A stretch of DNA of 64,000 nt from Gnetum montanum (GCA_015680685.1 MNCI01007769.1:206509-270508), one strand, 5' to 3'. Numbered from the stretch's first letter, positions 23,263 through 35,290 are shown. Notes: generated from the letters alone by a model not told the origin. Numbers and translations are program-made.

Positions 23263-24180
23263 GTCTAGGGTTTAGGAAAAATGTTCTGGCTAATCTGGGT
23301 ATATTTCTAAGTATGCTATGGTTACATCATAGGAGAGGGCATCGATTCCTATCATTACAAGATTAGTATGTCTAAAAGCTTCCCCGTATGGGCCTGTCAA
23401 GGCTAGGGGTGCAAGTAAAGCTTCGTCCATTTAAGAACTTACTTGCAAAACCACCAAGAATGGAAGTTGTTACATTGTTTTTATTAACATGTTGAAGTGA
23501 AAGAAGGTTTTAAAGGTATATCTTAAAAAAAAGAAAGGTTATCAGTTTAAGGTCTTAGCAGACCATTACAATATACACAGTTTGCAAGAAAATAATGAGT
23601 CAGGTTTCTTAGATGAAAGAATAAGGTTTCTACAAACTATGATAAAAGGTAGAACGTGGCATTTCTAGTGTGTTAAAAAAGCTAATTAAGGATTTTGTGT
23701 GGATGGTAGTTAGTGTGACCGGATTACAAAAAGATAAGCTACGCGTTAGTTTAGGGTCTTTTTGGACTGTCATCAATGGGCTATCTACATGATTAATGGT
23801 GTGATCTTCACGCTTCATGTCGAACTGTCATACTTGTATTTCAGGAGAGTTCCACGTTGATCATACATAAGAATAGAAATTTTTTACCCTCTCATTTATA
23901 AGTAGATTGTTCATCCTGAGAATAAACTGTAAACATCGCAAGGTTGAGCTAGACTAAAGCAGAAAGAAAGCATAAGTAGATAATTTTGTGGAGGTTGTTC
24001 AAGTGTAACCATGGCATTGAAGATTAAAGGAAAACATGCCAAGTTGGTGAGAATTGATGAGGTATAGGAAGGCTTGGGGGAAATTTAAAAGGCTCGAGTC
24101 AAAACTTAGGAGGCTACGCCACTCACTCAATAAGTCATTTTTCACCTTTCTTCTATGATTGTTGTTTTCATTGTCATGGA
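23263..24180. other. Region before RT in M1, no gene recognised
   Basis: No convincing frame on either strand. By analogy with Ogre elements, which remove a segment between protease and RT by splicing, part of this gap may be intronic in the element's own transcript. This is inference. Confidence 0.35.
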
Positions 24181-24261
24181 ATCATAATTGTATTTTCTCC
24201 AAAGATGTGCATTGTGTTGGGTACCGATACCTACTTGTGCTAGCTATGCTACTGAAGTTTG

Positions 24262-24541
24262 TAACATCGCCCCTATCGTCATTGTCAGAGACAAACCTTG
24301 CACCGTCGCAAAGGTTTGGGTGATCCTGGGTAATATTGTATAACCATAATACGTAGCTAGTCAGGAGTCTAGGTATTGTACTTTCATACAATGTAAATGG
24401 GGTTTTGTTACCTTACCTATAATGGTTGCATGTTACACTAGAGTAATATGCGATGTTACCTTTATCGTCATTGTCAAAAACAAACCTTGCACCATTGCAA
24501 GGGTTTGGGTGATTTTGGTAATGCACTTCTAGTGTAACATG
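24262..24541. repeat. Duplicated hairpin-bearing unit with 14-bp inverted repeats
   Basis: A ~75-bp unit (TATCGTCATTGTC..AAACAAACCTTGCACC.. GGTTTGGGTGAT) occurs at 24,266-24,340 and 24,452-24,522. Each unit folds on itself (CAAACCTTGC / GCAAGGGTTTG). The second is flanked by a perfect inverted repeat, CATGTTACACTAGA (24,429-24,442) and TCTAGTGTAACATG (24,528-24,541). Confidence 0.7.
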
Positions 24542-24639
24542 TGACTTTCTGGGAGTTGGGACAATGAGAGCCCTAGTGTTGCTTAATGGATTTTTTTTGT
24601 GAACCTTGTTTTGATTTTTTTGGTTCTGACATTGTTAGT

Positions 24640-27600
24640 ATGGCTAAATTGCTTTTTCTAATGGTGGCGCGCTCTACTTTAAAGGATTACGCTAAAGCCC
24701 ATCCTGATCATCCTGGACAGTGTGGACATTCTGTGTTGTTTACATATCCCTGTGGCTAATGTTCCTTCTCCTCAAGCTCGCGTAGGGGAAGAGGTGATTT
24801 GGTTTTGGTAAGGTGCATGGGAATTTCTGTAGTTTTTTTTGTGTAATTTCAGCGTAATTATTTGGTCGCATCTACTAGTTGAGATAGCTACTGCCATTCT
24901 AAATATGCTACTGGTTGGATTAATGCAGGGCATCTTAACGTTCCTAGTGGATAGCTCAATCGAGACCTTGATAGGAACATACCATGAACAAAGTGTTAAG
25001 GGTTTGAGGCATTTATCTTGGATCTGAGAGATGCCTAGGTTTGATATTTATCATGCCTACAACACATTGTTCGTGGCTCGTCATCTTACAACATATTTTC
25101 AGAATCCACCTAGCATCGTGTATTATGTAGGCAAGTAAGTGTTTTCAAGGTGTTATAATGTGCTAACTATTGTTTGATTTTACGTCATGTATAAACACTT
25201 GTCTACATTCTATGATGTAGGTTTTTTATTGATGCTAATGGTCTCCAAGGTGATACAAACGTGTTATCTATGGCCGAAATGGCCATAAAGGAATTCACTT
25301 CCATCAGAAATGTGTGTGCCAGTGTCCTAGGACAACTAGGATTTGAAATCAAACACTATACTATCTGTTATGTTAGATTCTTCGCTAAGTGTAGAGACTC
25401 CAGATGGCTGGACAAGGAGTGGACTTTGGATCTCCCTATCACTGTTGACGACGTAAAAAAGAAAATTCCAGTGTTTCCTTTGCCCTTTCGACACGGTAAG
25501 TTACACTATGGTGATCAACTGTATGACCTTAACAAGTAGGAATAGTGTATAAGGTTTTATTATTTTTTTGTTTTGTCTAAATTGCTATTTTATGTTCATA
25601 GTTAGGAAATCATGGGAGGTGACAGTGATAACTTCTCGATGTGATGCGAGCAATCTCTTTTTTCATTAAGACGACATAAAAGAAGCACAACATTGGCTAT
25701 TCCATGGAGCAACCCCAGCTGTCATAACCAATGACATCCAAGAAGCTGGATTGATGGAGCTATTTCTAGTTGTAACCCCCGATGTCACAATAGTCGAAAT
25801 GTTAACCCTAGTCGACTCCTTTAGCAAAGAAGCTGAGCATCTTCACATGCGCATGTGTAACATGCGTGTGAGTTTTGACATTAATGCTTGACTATTCGTT
25901 GACTTTTTTGGTGTTCCTTCTTATGGTCTTTCGGTGGAAGAAAGGTTAAAGAGAGGTTCTAAGCATTAGAAGGACATAGATGAGTGGCTAGTTGTTAGAA
26001 AAGAACCAAAAGGCATCCTCGCTGATAAAATCCAGCTAGATGTGGTGAATTTTATTTATCCCCTCTTCCGAGCTCACGCCTTTCCCAAAATACTCTCCCA
26101 AGGAAGGATCCTTAGCATAGAGTAGGCTCAGATCATGCAGGAGGTTATGGAGGAGGGGACATGATATAATTGGGCCAATTACCTTGCTAAAGGCCTGCAA
26201 GTTAAAATGCTCAAGCATCGCAAGAAGCGTGAGTCTCATTTCAACATGCATTTTACCTTTTTTATAGCTTTCTTTCAGCATTTTGTGGAGTTCCTAGTGG
26301 TTGACAGGGATGGGGTCTAGGTGCAGTAAGATCGTAACTAGATTTCCAAACCATGGATTTCCTAGGTTTTCCACACCACTAGATCCCTAGATCCCCTCGA
26401 AGGTATCAGGGAGTCATTTTCACTCGCAACTAAGGATCTGGTGACACCTCATGTGCGAGGCCAAGATAGCATGGGTGTATCACCTCCTTCTCACATTAGT
26501 AGTGCGTCGAGGGGGAAATGCTTTGCAGAAGAAATAGTTGATTCATCAGTCCATCAGAAAAAGCATCGTCCGATCGTGGAATCTTCTGGCTTGACTGGTG
26601 AAGAGGGAAGGAAATTGTGGATCAAGTTTCATAGGAACAACCCTTTGGTTGGTATGTAGAAGAATGTATGGTTAGATTATGTGCATTACACTAAGTATAG
26701 ATGTCTTTGTGTTGCGTAGTGCTTGTAAAAAGTTAATAGAGTTTTATTTTTGGTTAACTTTGTTGTTTGAGAGAAAAAAGGAAGGATGTAGTGGGATTGA
26801 CCCCTGAAACAGGGGCCATAGTTTTACGACGTGGAGAAGGGGCCCCGGTGTTGGAAAAAGAGGCCCTAGTTAATAATGTGGGTAGCACATAGACCTCTGT
26901 TCCCAAGGTGGAAATGGTCATAGAGGACAACAACATCCTTCTGGATGAGCCAGAAAAGGAGGAGCGGCTGGTCGTTGGTGAGTTTTGTTGTTGTAATGTC
27001 CCAATTGGCTTTTGTCTACTGTGCTATGTTTAACCTATTTTGTTTGCATAGTAGGCACTTCTAGGAATAGTGGCGTACCTTTGTCAGCAACCCCAACTCA
27101 GCATTGGGGCGAGGTTCCTGATAAATTTGCCTTTATGGAAGGCATTGTGAATGATATGATCGTTCACTTAGAGCAAATCAATCCTGAAATCAGTACGTCA
27201 CTATTGTTATGCAGGCATCGTTAAAAGTGTGACATCACATTATTCTATTGCATCTAATTGTTAATTTATTTTTTTGCAGGATCTCATCTCAAATGGGATC
27301 CCAAAGAGCCTATCGACATAGACACAGCTCCTGACCCTTCACTAGAGATGACCGAAGTGCCACGCAGCCTTTACGATGAGATGCGTAAATGTGCATTACG
27401 CTTGGGCCATTCTTTATGGGAGTGTCAGAACATCAACGAAGGTCTTTGGAAGAGGTTGTAGAAAATAGAAAAGGAGAAAATGTACCTAATTACTAAGGTT
27501 AAGGATTTGGAGTCCCGGAATGAATTTTTGCAAGCTCGAGAGACCACCGACAAGAATTGGTGGACAGCTATGATTGACTACACCTGTTATTGGATGATCG

Positions 27601-28416
27601 TTAAGAACAATGTCCAAGATAGTCATGAGCTCATCAAATAACATATGAAAATATAAGTTCTAGCCTAGAATAACCAAGATTGGAAGGATTTCAGCATGAG
27701 GATCCAAGAATGGAGGCAAGCACAGAAAGAACATAAGCATGTGTATAAGCAAGAATGTGCTGCTTACTGCCAACATTACAAGGATTCTGTGGTTGAATTG
27801 TAGTCCCTCCAGTTATTCCTTGATGTCATCGGTGCTTCTGGAGCGTATTAAAAATTTTAGGAGAAAGTGACAATAAGCACCTCCCCTTAGAGGAAAATAA
27901 GCCTCCCTTGTGGGGAGACTACTATCCCTTCCTTTTTTCTTGAACCACCCCGGTGGAATCCTATGGAAAAAGGGAAGGTAAAGGTTGGAGTTGATTTAGG
28001 AGATGCCTTTTGGGCTAAGCTTACTAAGGACGAGATCATGCGACATTTATTAGTCAACCTAGAACAAATTCCTTTCATAGCCAACGTAAGACCATCACAA
28101 GTAAGCTATGCTACATTTGTATTATTTTTCTGTGTACTTTTTGTGGTGACGCTAATGTTTGTTTCATGTCAAATCATAGGATCGATAGGAAGAGGATCTT
28201 CATAAAGAGGAGCATGATGAAGGTAATGGCCCTCATGAAGAGGGTCATCTTGAGGAGGATCCCCATAGAGAGTATCATCCCCATGAGGAGACACTATGCA
28301 AAGAAGGTCCTTATGAAGATGACCCTCATGAGGCGGAGGTGGAGCTAAATGACACTAATGGGAGTGGTAACAAAAAGGGTGTGTATTGTGGAAATATTGG
28401 CCAAAAATTTTGTTAA
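24640..28416 (+). pseudogene. Multi-exon gene remnant antisense inside M1, unknown protein
   Basis: I do not recognise the product. Seven exons can be joined: 24,853-25,134; 25,221-25,535; 25,606-26,651; 26,774-26,977; 27,052-27,192; 27,280-28,100; 28,180-28,416. The six introns (86, 70, 122, 74, 87 and 79 bp) all begin GT, end AG and keep the frame across phases 2, 2, 1, 1, 1 and 0. A further exon before 24,808 is possible. The product would be about 1,000 residues. Readable pieces are IVYYVGKFFIDANG, EAQHWLFHGATPA, NFIYPLFRAHAFPK, a Lys/Glu/Gln-rich coiled-coil-like part (27.4-27.8 kb), VDLGDAFWAKLTKDEI, and a His/Glu-rich acidic tail (HEEGHLEEDPH). About twenty in-frame stops make it a pseudogene. 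It runs opposite to M1. A diverged copy lies at 47.87-51.3 kb. Confidence 0.75.
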
Positions 28417-28499
28417 AATGGAAGGGAATAAAAAGTAATGATCAATGTGATCGTGAAGTAACATTTTTAATAATTAATTTTTGATTTTATGAAAGGAAA

Positions 28500-28960
28500 C
28501 GTATGATTAGAAAGATTACGCATTTTAGGCCACTACGGGCTGCTAATGGTTTAATGCCATTTTGGGCTAGGCCATTGTAAGCGTAAAAGAATAAACAGAA
28601 ATCACCAATTGTAGGCCATATCAAGCCGTAACTAGTTTAAGGCCATTTCGGGCCAGTGATTGTAAGTGTAAAAGAATAAACAGAAATTTCCAGTTTTAGG
28701 CCATAGTGGGTTGTAACTAGTTTAAGGCCATTTCGGGTCAATGATAGTTTAAGGCTATCTCAGGCCAGGCCACACACATGGAAGGTAGTAAACAAAATTG
28801 CAATTTTTAGGCCAAAGAGGGCCACAACTAGTTTAAGGCCATTTTGGGTCAACTATAGTAAGTGTAAAAGAATAAACAGAAATTCCTAGTTTTAGGCCAT
28901 AGTGAGTCGTAACTAGTTTAGGGCCATTTCAAGCTAGCGATCATTTAAAAGTGTAATGAT
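28500..28960 (-). repeat. Repeat A array of M1 (TTTAAGGCC..GGGCC)
   Basis: Four imperfect units of roughly 90-110 bp contain TTTTAGGCCA, then ACTAGTTTAAGGCCATTTCGG and GTAAAAGAATAAACAGAAAT. They lie between the end of the opposite-strand gene and the end of the protease frame. P1 has a two-unit version at 6.83-6.89 kb. Confidence 0.75.
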
Positions 28961-29049
28961 AACAATGTGATGTAACAGAATGTAAGTCATATGCTTGTAA
29001 GCAACACAAACCGATATAACAAGTTACGTCAACATGTTTATTAGTTAAC

Positions 29050-29826
29050 CCCGCAGCTGCTTCTTGATTATTTTCAAGCTTGGTGACATGTATGCATGAG
29101 GAGACTTATTATAGCATTCCTCTATGCTACCATCTTCTCCCTGAAAGGGTAGTTTAGCCCAGGTCAAGCTTTCATCGGCGACAGTCTTGGCCTACTCACC
29201 TATTGGGACAAGACTCTGATCTTCGGGGATTTCAATCTTCGAACCCTGTTCCATTTCTACATTGTTAACCTCTTGAGGGATCATCTTATCACCATGGATG
29301 ATCACTTCCCCTCCTACATAGGGCAAGTGGATCTCTTGATGAATTGGTGATGAGACTGCCCTTAATTAGGCTAACCAAGACCTCCCTAAAATTAGGTTGA
29401 AATCGAGCATCTCCTCGACAATGATAAACACTACGTTTGTGGGGTATTGATCCCCTGCTACAAAGTTGATGTGTACCATTTCCTTGACTTACACATGCTC
29501 CATTAAATGACTTCAAACATGACGTTGTCATGGCATTGGTCGATCAAACCCAGTTTATACACTATGGGATATGGAATGATGTTGGCAGCGGCCCCGTCAT
29601 CTACGTGTACCCTCCGAATTCTGTATTGTCTGACTTGGATAGTGATGAACATGGGTGCTGTCATCGCCTGATCCTTTTCTGGATCATCCTTAATGGACTT
29701 GTCATGAAATGTCAATTGGGGAGACTGTGGTTGTTCAGCAGTGGGAGGAAGCATGATTGAGTGGATTTCTTCTTCATCTACTAACAAGCTCTCGTCTAGA
29801 GGTATGGACACTAACATGCAAACCAT
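29050..29826 (-). pseudogene. M1 retropepsin-like protease remnant
   Basis: Frames at 29,503-29,826 and 29,289-29,531 cover the pre-protease segment (MVCMLVSIPLDESLL), the active site VHVDDGAAANIIPYPIV and the downstream strand region. A frameshift separates them. The LGRPWL block reads near 29,370. A tail after GGEVIIHG can be followed to about 29,050, where the frame ends before repeat A. The VDDGAAAN active site is shared with P1 and M3. Confidence 0.7.
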
Positions 29827-29899
29827 GGCTTCATGATGGTTTTTTTGATGTCATGAGCAAGTCGTAGAGGCTTAGTGTTGTATTTTTTTATTTAAGAGC

Positions 29900-31575
29900 C
29901 TACTTAACTCGCATAAAAGCATCAAGGAGATCATGCCCACAGTCAGGTTGTGTGCTACTCCTCTATTCTTCCATTCATTCCAGGAGACGAATTTCTCAGG
30001 GAGGAGTAGCTTCTAGTTGAGGATTGCATTTTCTTAGATAGGGAGGAGATGGTCTTGTTTGCATAACGTTACCTTTCTTAGAGGGTTGATTCAAGGGCAC
30101 TGAGGCGAGAGGCATAGGCTTAGAGAACCTAAGCGTGAGATGGTCCTTGGCTGTGCTACCTATCATACTCCCTTTTCCTTTCTTAGTAGATAGTGATTGG
30201 GGCATTGACTTAGAGATTTTCCCCTACGTAGTAGGAGTAGCTGATGGCTTTGGCACCCTGATGAGAAAGGGTGCCCTAGGTGTGGGCACGAACTGGGCCA
30301 TGACTTTACCAACAGTAGGTTGTAGAACGGAGATATGAGATAGGACTCGAAGGAAAAAAGGTTGTCGCTAATTTCTACATGTCGATGTTGATGGGCTTGT
30401 CATTTGAGACATGCAAGGAGATACATGCAACACAAAGCGTTGTTTTGGCAGTGCCTGATCATCGCCCTCTGTACCTACTATGCTAATAGTGTACCCTGCA
30501 TTATTTGCATTTAACGAGTCTTGGTACACATGCATGGACTAGTTTTCTGGGCAGACCAGACTACTGCTATCTAGGATTAATTTACCTTGATCGATCATAC
30601 GTTGAATGTCATCTTCCAATGCTCATTAGTAATTCGTGTCATGACCACACAGCTGGTGATAGTCACAAAAATAGTCTAGCCTAAAGTTTTTGGGAAATGG
30701 AGGTTCGTTAGGCAGGGCCAAGGAGGGATTCTTGAGTAGCTCACAGTGTCGTCTGTGGTGCTTCAGAGCTTCCTTGGACATCGTCTTGTATTGGATGTGG
30801 CCATTTCCTAGCAATTTCTTCAGAAGTTTTGAAGGATTTATAGGTAGAGCCATGTATTTTGAGTGATCTTTAACCTTAAAATTAGGTTTCAGCTGTGAGG
30901 AAGCTTTAGGGGTCTCTGTTGTTTCTTGATCGATGTTTTTTGAGCTAGTTGTGGCCATAGCAGGCACTGTAGGTACTTTCTTATTGTTATTTTTATTTTT
31001 GGCCCCTTTGCCCACAACCACTACTGTTGTTGTTGTAGCTTTGCCCTTTTCATTGCTCTTGTTCTGGAAATTTTTGTAGACCACATATGCTGGGTCTTTG
31101 CTAGCCTCTACCATTTCTTGAATGCTCTTAGTCTAAGAGAAGGCTTGGATGAGGGAGCAGGGAGCGAGGTAATATAGTTTGGACTTAATGAAGTCATTGA
31201 CTGCTCTCTTGAAGATTGCCAACAGATGGGTCTCCACGATGGATTCACGGATTTCATTCAAGGCTGCACTCCACCGCTGTATAAACTTTTGGAATAGCTT
31301 GACCGGATCTTTCTTGACTCCCATAAGCTGATCTCGCGTAACTTCTGGTCTCAGGTTGTACTTGAAACAAGTTACAAACTAAGTTAGCAGCTCTTCCAAA
31401 GTTGAAATGAAAGAGCATGGAAGTGCATGATACCAGTCTAGAGCTTTACCCATTAAGGACATAGCAAAGATACGTATGATGGTATGTGGCCATTATTGCA
31501 GTAATAGTGACTCTGATCTAAAAGTAACTAAATGGGCATTGGGATCGCCTTCCCCATTGTATTTTGTAAAATGGG
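29900..31575 (-). pseudogene. gag: M1 gag, C-terminal two thirds
   Basis: Minus-strand frames: the gag domain with QKFIQRWSAALNEI and FKRAVNDFIKSKLYYL (31,133-31,324), closely matching P1 gag; then a Lys/Asn/Thr-rich segment and the zinc-finger-like tail YFCDYHQLCGHDTN (30,626-31,114). After it comes a linker towards the protease. The N-terminal third is at 34,310-35,290, and the joining piece is present in inverted orientation at 31,577-31,894. Confidence 0.75.
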
Positions 31576-31576
31576 N

Positions 31577-31894
31577 CCAAGGATACCAGTTCTGACATGA
31601 TACAGGTCATGGATTTTTATCATGACGATCCTATCAATCTGGCAGTACCCATTTTGTCATTACCCCCTGGGATGCCACTTCCCCATTTTACAAAATACAA
31701 TGGGGAAGGCGATCCCAATGCCCATTTAGTTACTTTTAGATCAGAGTCACTATTACTGCAATAATGGCCACATACCATCATACGTATCTTTGCTATGTCC
31801 TTAATGGGTAAAGCTCTAGACTGGTATCATGCACTTCCATGCTCTTTCATTTCAACTTTGGAAGAGCTGCTAACTTAGTTTGTAACTTGTTTCA
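31577..31894 (+). other. Inverted gag segment between two Ns (assembly artefact)
   Basis: Read on +, it gives gag: QVMDFYHDDPINLAVPI, FTKYNGEGDPNAHLVTF, MGKALDWYHALP. Its far half is the reverse complement of 31,363-31,575 and its near half matches 34,305-34,370. In the other orientation it bridges those two places exactly, so it is a contig placed backwards. Confidence 0.8.
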
Positions 31895-33035
31895 NGCAAC
31901 CACCATCGATTGTGCCATGGAATACGTTGTTTGCATGGCCAGGGGCACAGACAATGGTCCTGTAATGGGGTTTAGCATCTGCGGGAGTTGGTGCTGATGA
32001 TGGTGAATATGGGACATCTGCATAGGATATGCATCAAGGTGAGATGTATTTGGATCCCACCACGTGGTAGTGGCAGGTCCTATCGTGTGGGCTGGATGAA
32101 TGAAGGAGCTGCATGTAATTGCGAAGTAAGAACTACATTTACATATGGTGACGTAGGCACAGGTATGTGATGAGATGGATTGGCTAACTGTAATTGTGGA
32201 GGGATGGTCTGTAAAGGAATATCACCCAGGAGGGTAGCTAGAGGGAAGAAATATCATTGGGCATTATGCACCACACGGTCGGCGGTGGTCAACTATAATG
32301 GCATAGTGACCATAAACAATGGATTCACGCCAGATGTTGTGGAGGGAGGAGCAATAACAAAGCTAGTGTGACTACCTCCATCGGAGTGGGGGTCTAAATC
32401 CTCCTGTGCATCGCAGGATGCTTCATCATAAAAAATCTCATTTCATTATTCTGTTGATGGCCTGGCCATTAACAGTTGGTCCAACATCCATTGTTGCTAG
32501 TCTGTAAAATGTATGGAAGTGTTAGGCGAAGGAACAAATTCCTTCCCGTTACAATAGATGAACTCGTATTCACGTTTCACTTTGAGTTTCTATGGATACA
32601 TAGGAAGATTTTCCATAAGTTTAGTTTAGAGGAAGTTGTAATGTTCCTTACGGTAAGTGTGCCCCTTAGGCTCTTTATTTTGAATCTTGAGGGATCAACG
32701 TAGCCGCATCAGACTTGTTGGTGGCTTGACAACAGCAGGTGTAGCCTGCACTGTCCAGGGGTTTTTAACACTAATGGTTTCAATAGCAGTGGTTGATGCA
32801 ACCATCCTCTATGTAGCTACTGGGTAATGACAACAAGGAAAAAGATCACAAGGGCAAAGGCAAGCTAAGGCAAAAATTGGCTTTTTATCCTGCAGGATTG
32901 TAAAGGAGTCGTCGAAGCGACTGATACGTACCACATGATCACGTAAACAACCATGGAGGTATTACATTTAGATCGGTCGACAATGGGTATAGATAGCTTA
33001 CAGGATTACCCAGAAAATGTAGATCGGAGGTTCAA

Positions 33036-33053
33036 GCCCTCCTTCTAGCACCA
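33036..33053 (-). other. PBS of LTR-B copy
   Basis: Minus strand TGGTGCTAGAAGGAGGGC. The match to a tRNA-like T-arm continues on the minus strand (TTGAACCTCC), making the potential primer complement over 25 bases long. Confidence 0.65.
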
Positions 33054-34111
33054 AAAAACTGTAACGATGGAAAACGTCAGTTGCTAGAAACACCGAGGGG
33101 ATTTCTGTGTACATAGTTTTAACCCTAGATCGGCATGATGGCTATGCTAGAGAGAACAAATCTGAGGTCCCCTGAACGGTCTTGTCAATTAGATATGGAC
33201 TTACTTAATCAGTAAATTTGTCAATACTTATATGATGAAGTGACGATTTGGCATGGGAATATATTATTGATTTATGAGAAAACAAGATCTGCTCCAATAT
33301 CGGATCTCGAAGTCAATGAAAGTGATGTAAATTATACAAAATTATTGTAGAATTCAATGTAAACAAGATGCAATGAATTGAATTTGACACATGCACAATC
33401 CTAAGATCTGGAATCTTCCTTATAGATAAATATGGTGAATGCAATGGGATTTACAAGCAACGTTTGGTTTGGAGGAAGTGTCTGCCACCAACAAGAAGAT
33501 AATTAGAGAGTAAGCAAGAAAAGGCCAGTCTACCTTATTCAAGCCAATCTAGGTGCAAGGGAGTCAGGCTCAAAGCAAAGTATTTTCTAACTTGAAGTCT
33601 CCAGTCAAAAGCTTCCCTCTATCATCATTGATGCTCTTCTCTTCATATCACCAATCTTTTGCCAATATTGTCAAAAATTTCCAACAATTGCTCACACTTT
33701 AAGAATTTTTTGTCAAGGTATTTATAAGATTAGGGTTACGAGGAAAATGTGATTTAGATGACGTGTGTCGTGAACCCATAAAATGTAGTTGACCTAGTGT
33801 ATTCTAGCTGAAGTGTGTGGCGCTATGTTGTGTTACACTCTGAAGCAGACTATAGCGTAACTACCCTTTAGGAAGATAGTTTATTTGACTTTGTCTCTTG
33901 TGTTGAATGAACTATTCTACAACTATGCTGTGATACGCTAGGAAGCGTATCGTGGCATAATGACTGCCACTGGTTAAATTTCGTTATCCTTGATGTATCG
34001 ACTATGCATTCTTGCACTACACTGCATTACGCTGGATAGCGTAATGCAGTGTAGCATGAAAAAATTTAAAGTTTTGAACATGGCTAAATTGCAAAGTTAA
34101 AGTGTTATTAC

Positions 34112-34304
34112 TGCGCATCCATTGTTTCATTCTATTCTCCTGGAGTCCACTATGCTGAGCTACATAGCGTAGTGTAGCAAGAGCTTATCCGAAACCAGAT
34201 GGGTATGCGCATCCATTGTTTCATTCTATTCTCCCGGAGTCCACTATGCTGAGCTACATAGCGTAGTGTAGCAGGAGGTTATCCGAAACCAGATGGGTAC
34301 TGCT
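34112..34304. repeat. 94-bp tandem duplication at the broken end of LTR-B
   Basis: TGCGCATCCATTGTTTCATT through AACCAGATGGGTA occurs twice in succession (34,112-34,205 and 34,206-34,299) with few differences. It contains the GAGCTACATAGCGTAG hairpin. It may be an assembly or replication slip. Confidence 0.7.
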
Positions 34305-35290
34305 AGATTGATAGGATGGTCATGGTAAAAATCCATGACCTTTATCATGTCAGAACTGGTATCCTTGAGGCTTTTAACCTCCTCAGTAATGGTTTGAATA
34401 AGTTGAAAGGCTTGATCTAGACCCATGGACGAAGGGGTTGGTTGTGGAATAGCAGAGGGAGCCACGTTGAGTGGCAGGATAGGGGCAGGAACTTGGCTAG
34501 TGTGCAATTTCATCGAAACTATTCCTACAGTCATTGCCACTTGTGGCATCCACCACCAAGTAGGTGGCACGGATGGGGCAACAACCATCGATTGTGCCAT
34601 GGAATACGTTGTTTGCATGGCCAGGGGCACAAACAATGGTCCTGTAATGGGGTTTAGCATCTGCGGGAGTTGGTGCTAATGATGGTGAATATGGGACATC
34701 TGCATAGGATATGCATCAAGGTGAGATGTATTTGGATCCCACCACGTGGTAGTGGCAGGTCCTATCGTGTGGGCTGGATGAATGAAGGAGCTACATGTAA
34801 TTGCGAAGTAAGAACTACATTTACATATGGTGATGTAGGGACAGGTATGTGATGAGATGGATTGGCTAATTGTAATTGTGGAGGGATGGTCTATAAAGGA
34901 ATATCACCCAGGAGGGTAGCTGGAGAGAAGAAATATCATTGGGCATTATGCACCACACAGTCGGCAGTGGTCAACTATAATGACACAGTGACCATAAACA
35001 ACGGATTCACGCCAGATGTTGTGGAGGGAGGAGCCACGACAAAGATAGCGTGACTACCTCCATTGGAGTGGGGGTCTAAATCCTCCTATGCATCGTAGGA
35101 TGCTTCATCATAAAACATATCATTTCATTATTCTGTTGATGCCCTGGCCATTAATAGTTGGTCCAACATCCACTGTTGCTAGTCTGTAAAATGTATGGAA
35201 GTGTTAGGCGAAGGAACAAATTCCTTCCCATTACAATAGATGAACTCATATTCACGTTTCACTTCGAGTTCCTAGGGATACATGGGAAGA
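34305..35290 (-). pseudogene. gag: M1 gag, N-terminal third
   Basis: The 138-residue frame at 34,244-34,660 holds a Pro/Ala/Thr-rich part, then QAFQLIQTITEEVKSLKDTS and MDFYHDHPINLAV, where it breaks at the misassembled junction. Upstream, with stops, NGKEFVPSPNTSIHF and QQWMLDQLLMARAS correspond to the P1 gag N-terminus. Plus-strand frames here are shadows. Confidence 0.65.

Larger units (their letters stand above)
31896..34304 (-). repeat. Second copy of M1 leader, PBS and partial LTR (LTR-B)
   Basis: 31,896-33,059 is a close copy of 34,580-35,741 (gag N-terminus and leader). 33,036-33,053 is the PBS. 33,060-34,205 is a truncated LTR matching 35,742-36,905. A 94-bp tail is duplicated in tandem. 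M1 reads through correctly without this block (31,575, then the inverted segment, then 34,305), so it is either a misplaced contig from a sister element or a real internal duplication. Confidence 0.7.

Noticed and set aside
28500-28960. Regular repeats considered as a CRISPR-like or satellite array
   Set aside because: Units are long, imperfect and without uniform spacers; they are retroelement tandem repeats in a plant genome.
31988-32703. Plus-strand frames duplicated at 34,670-35,385
   Set aside because: They are antisense shadows of the gag N-terminus and leader, duplicated because the whole block is duplicated.
33021-33053. tRNA gene suggested by the T-arm and CCA-like end
   Set aside because: There is no D-arm, anticodon arm or 5' acceptor strand upstream; it is a primer-binding site read on the other strand.
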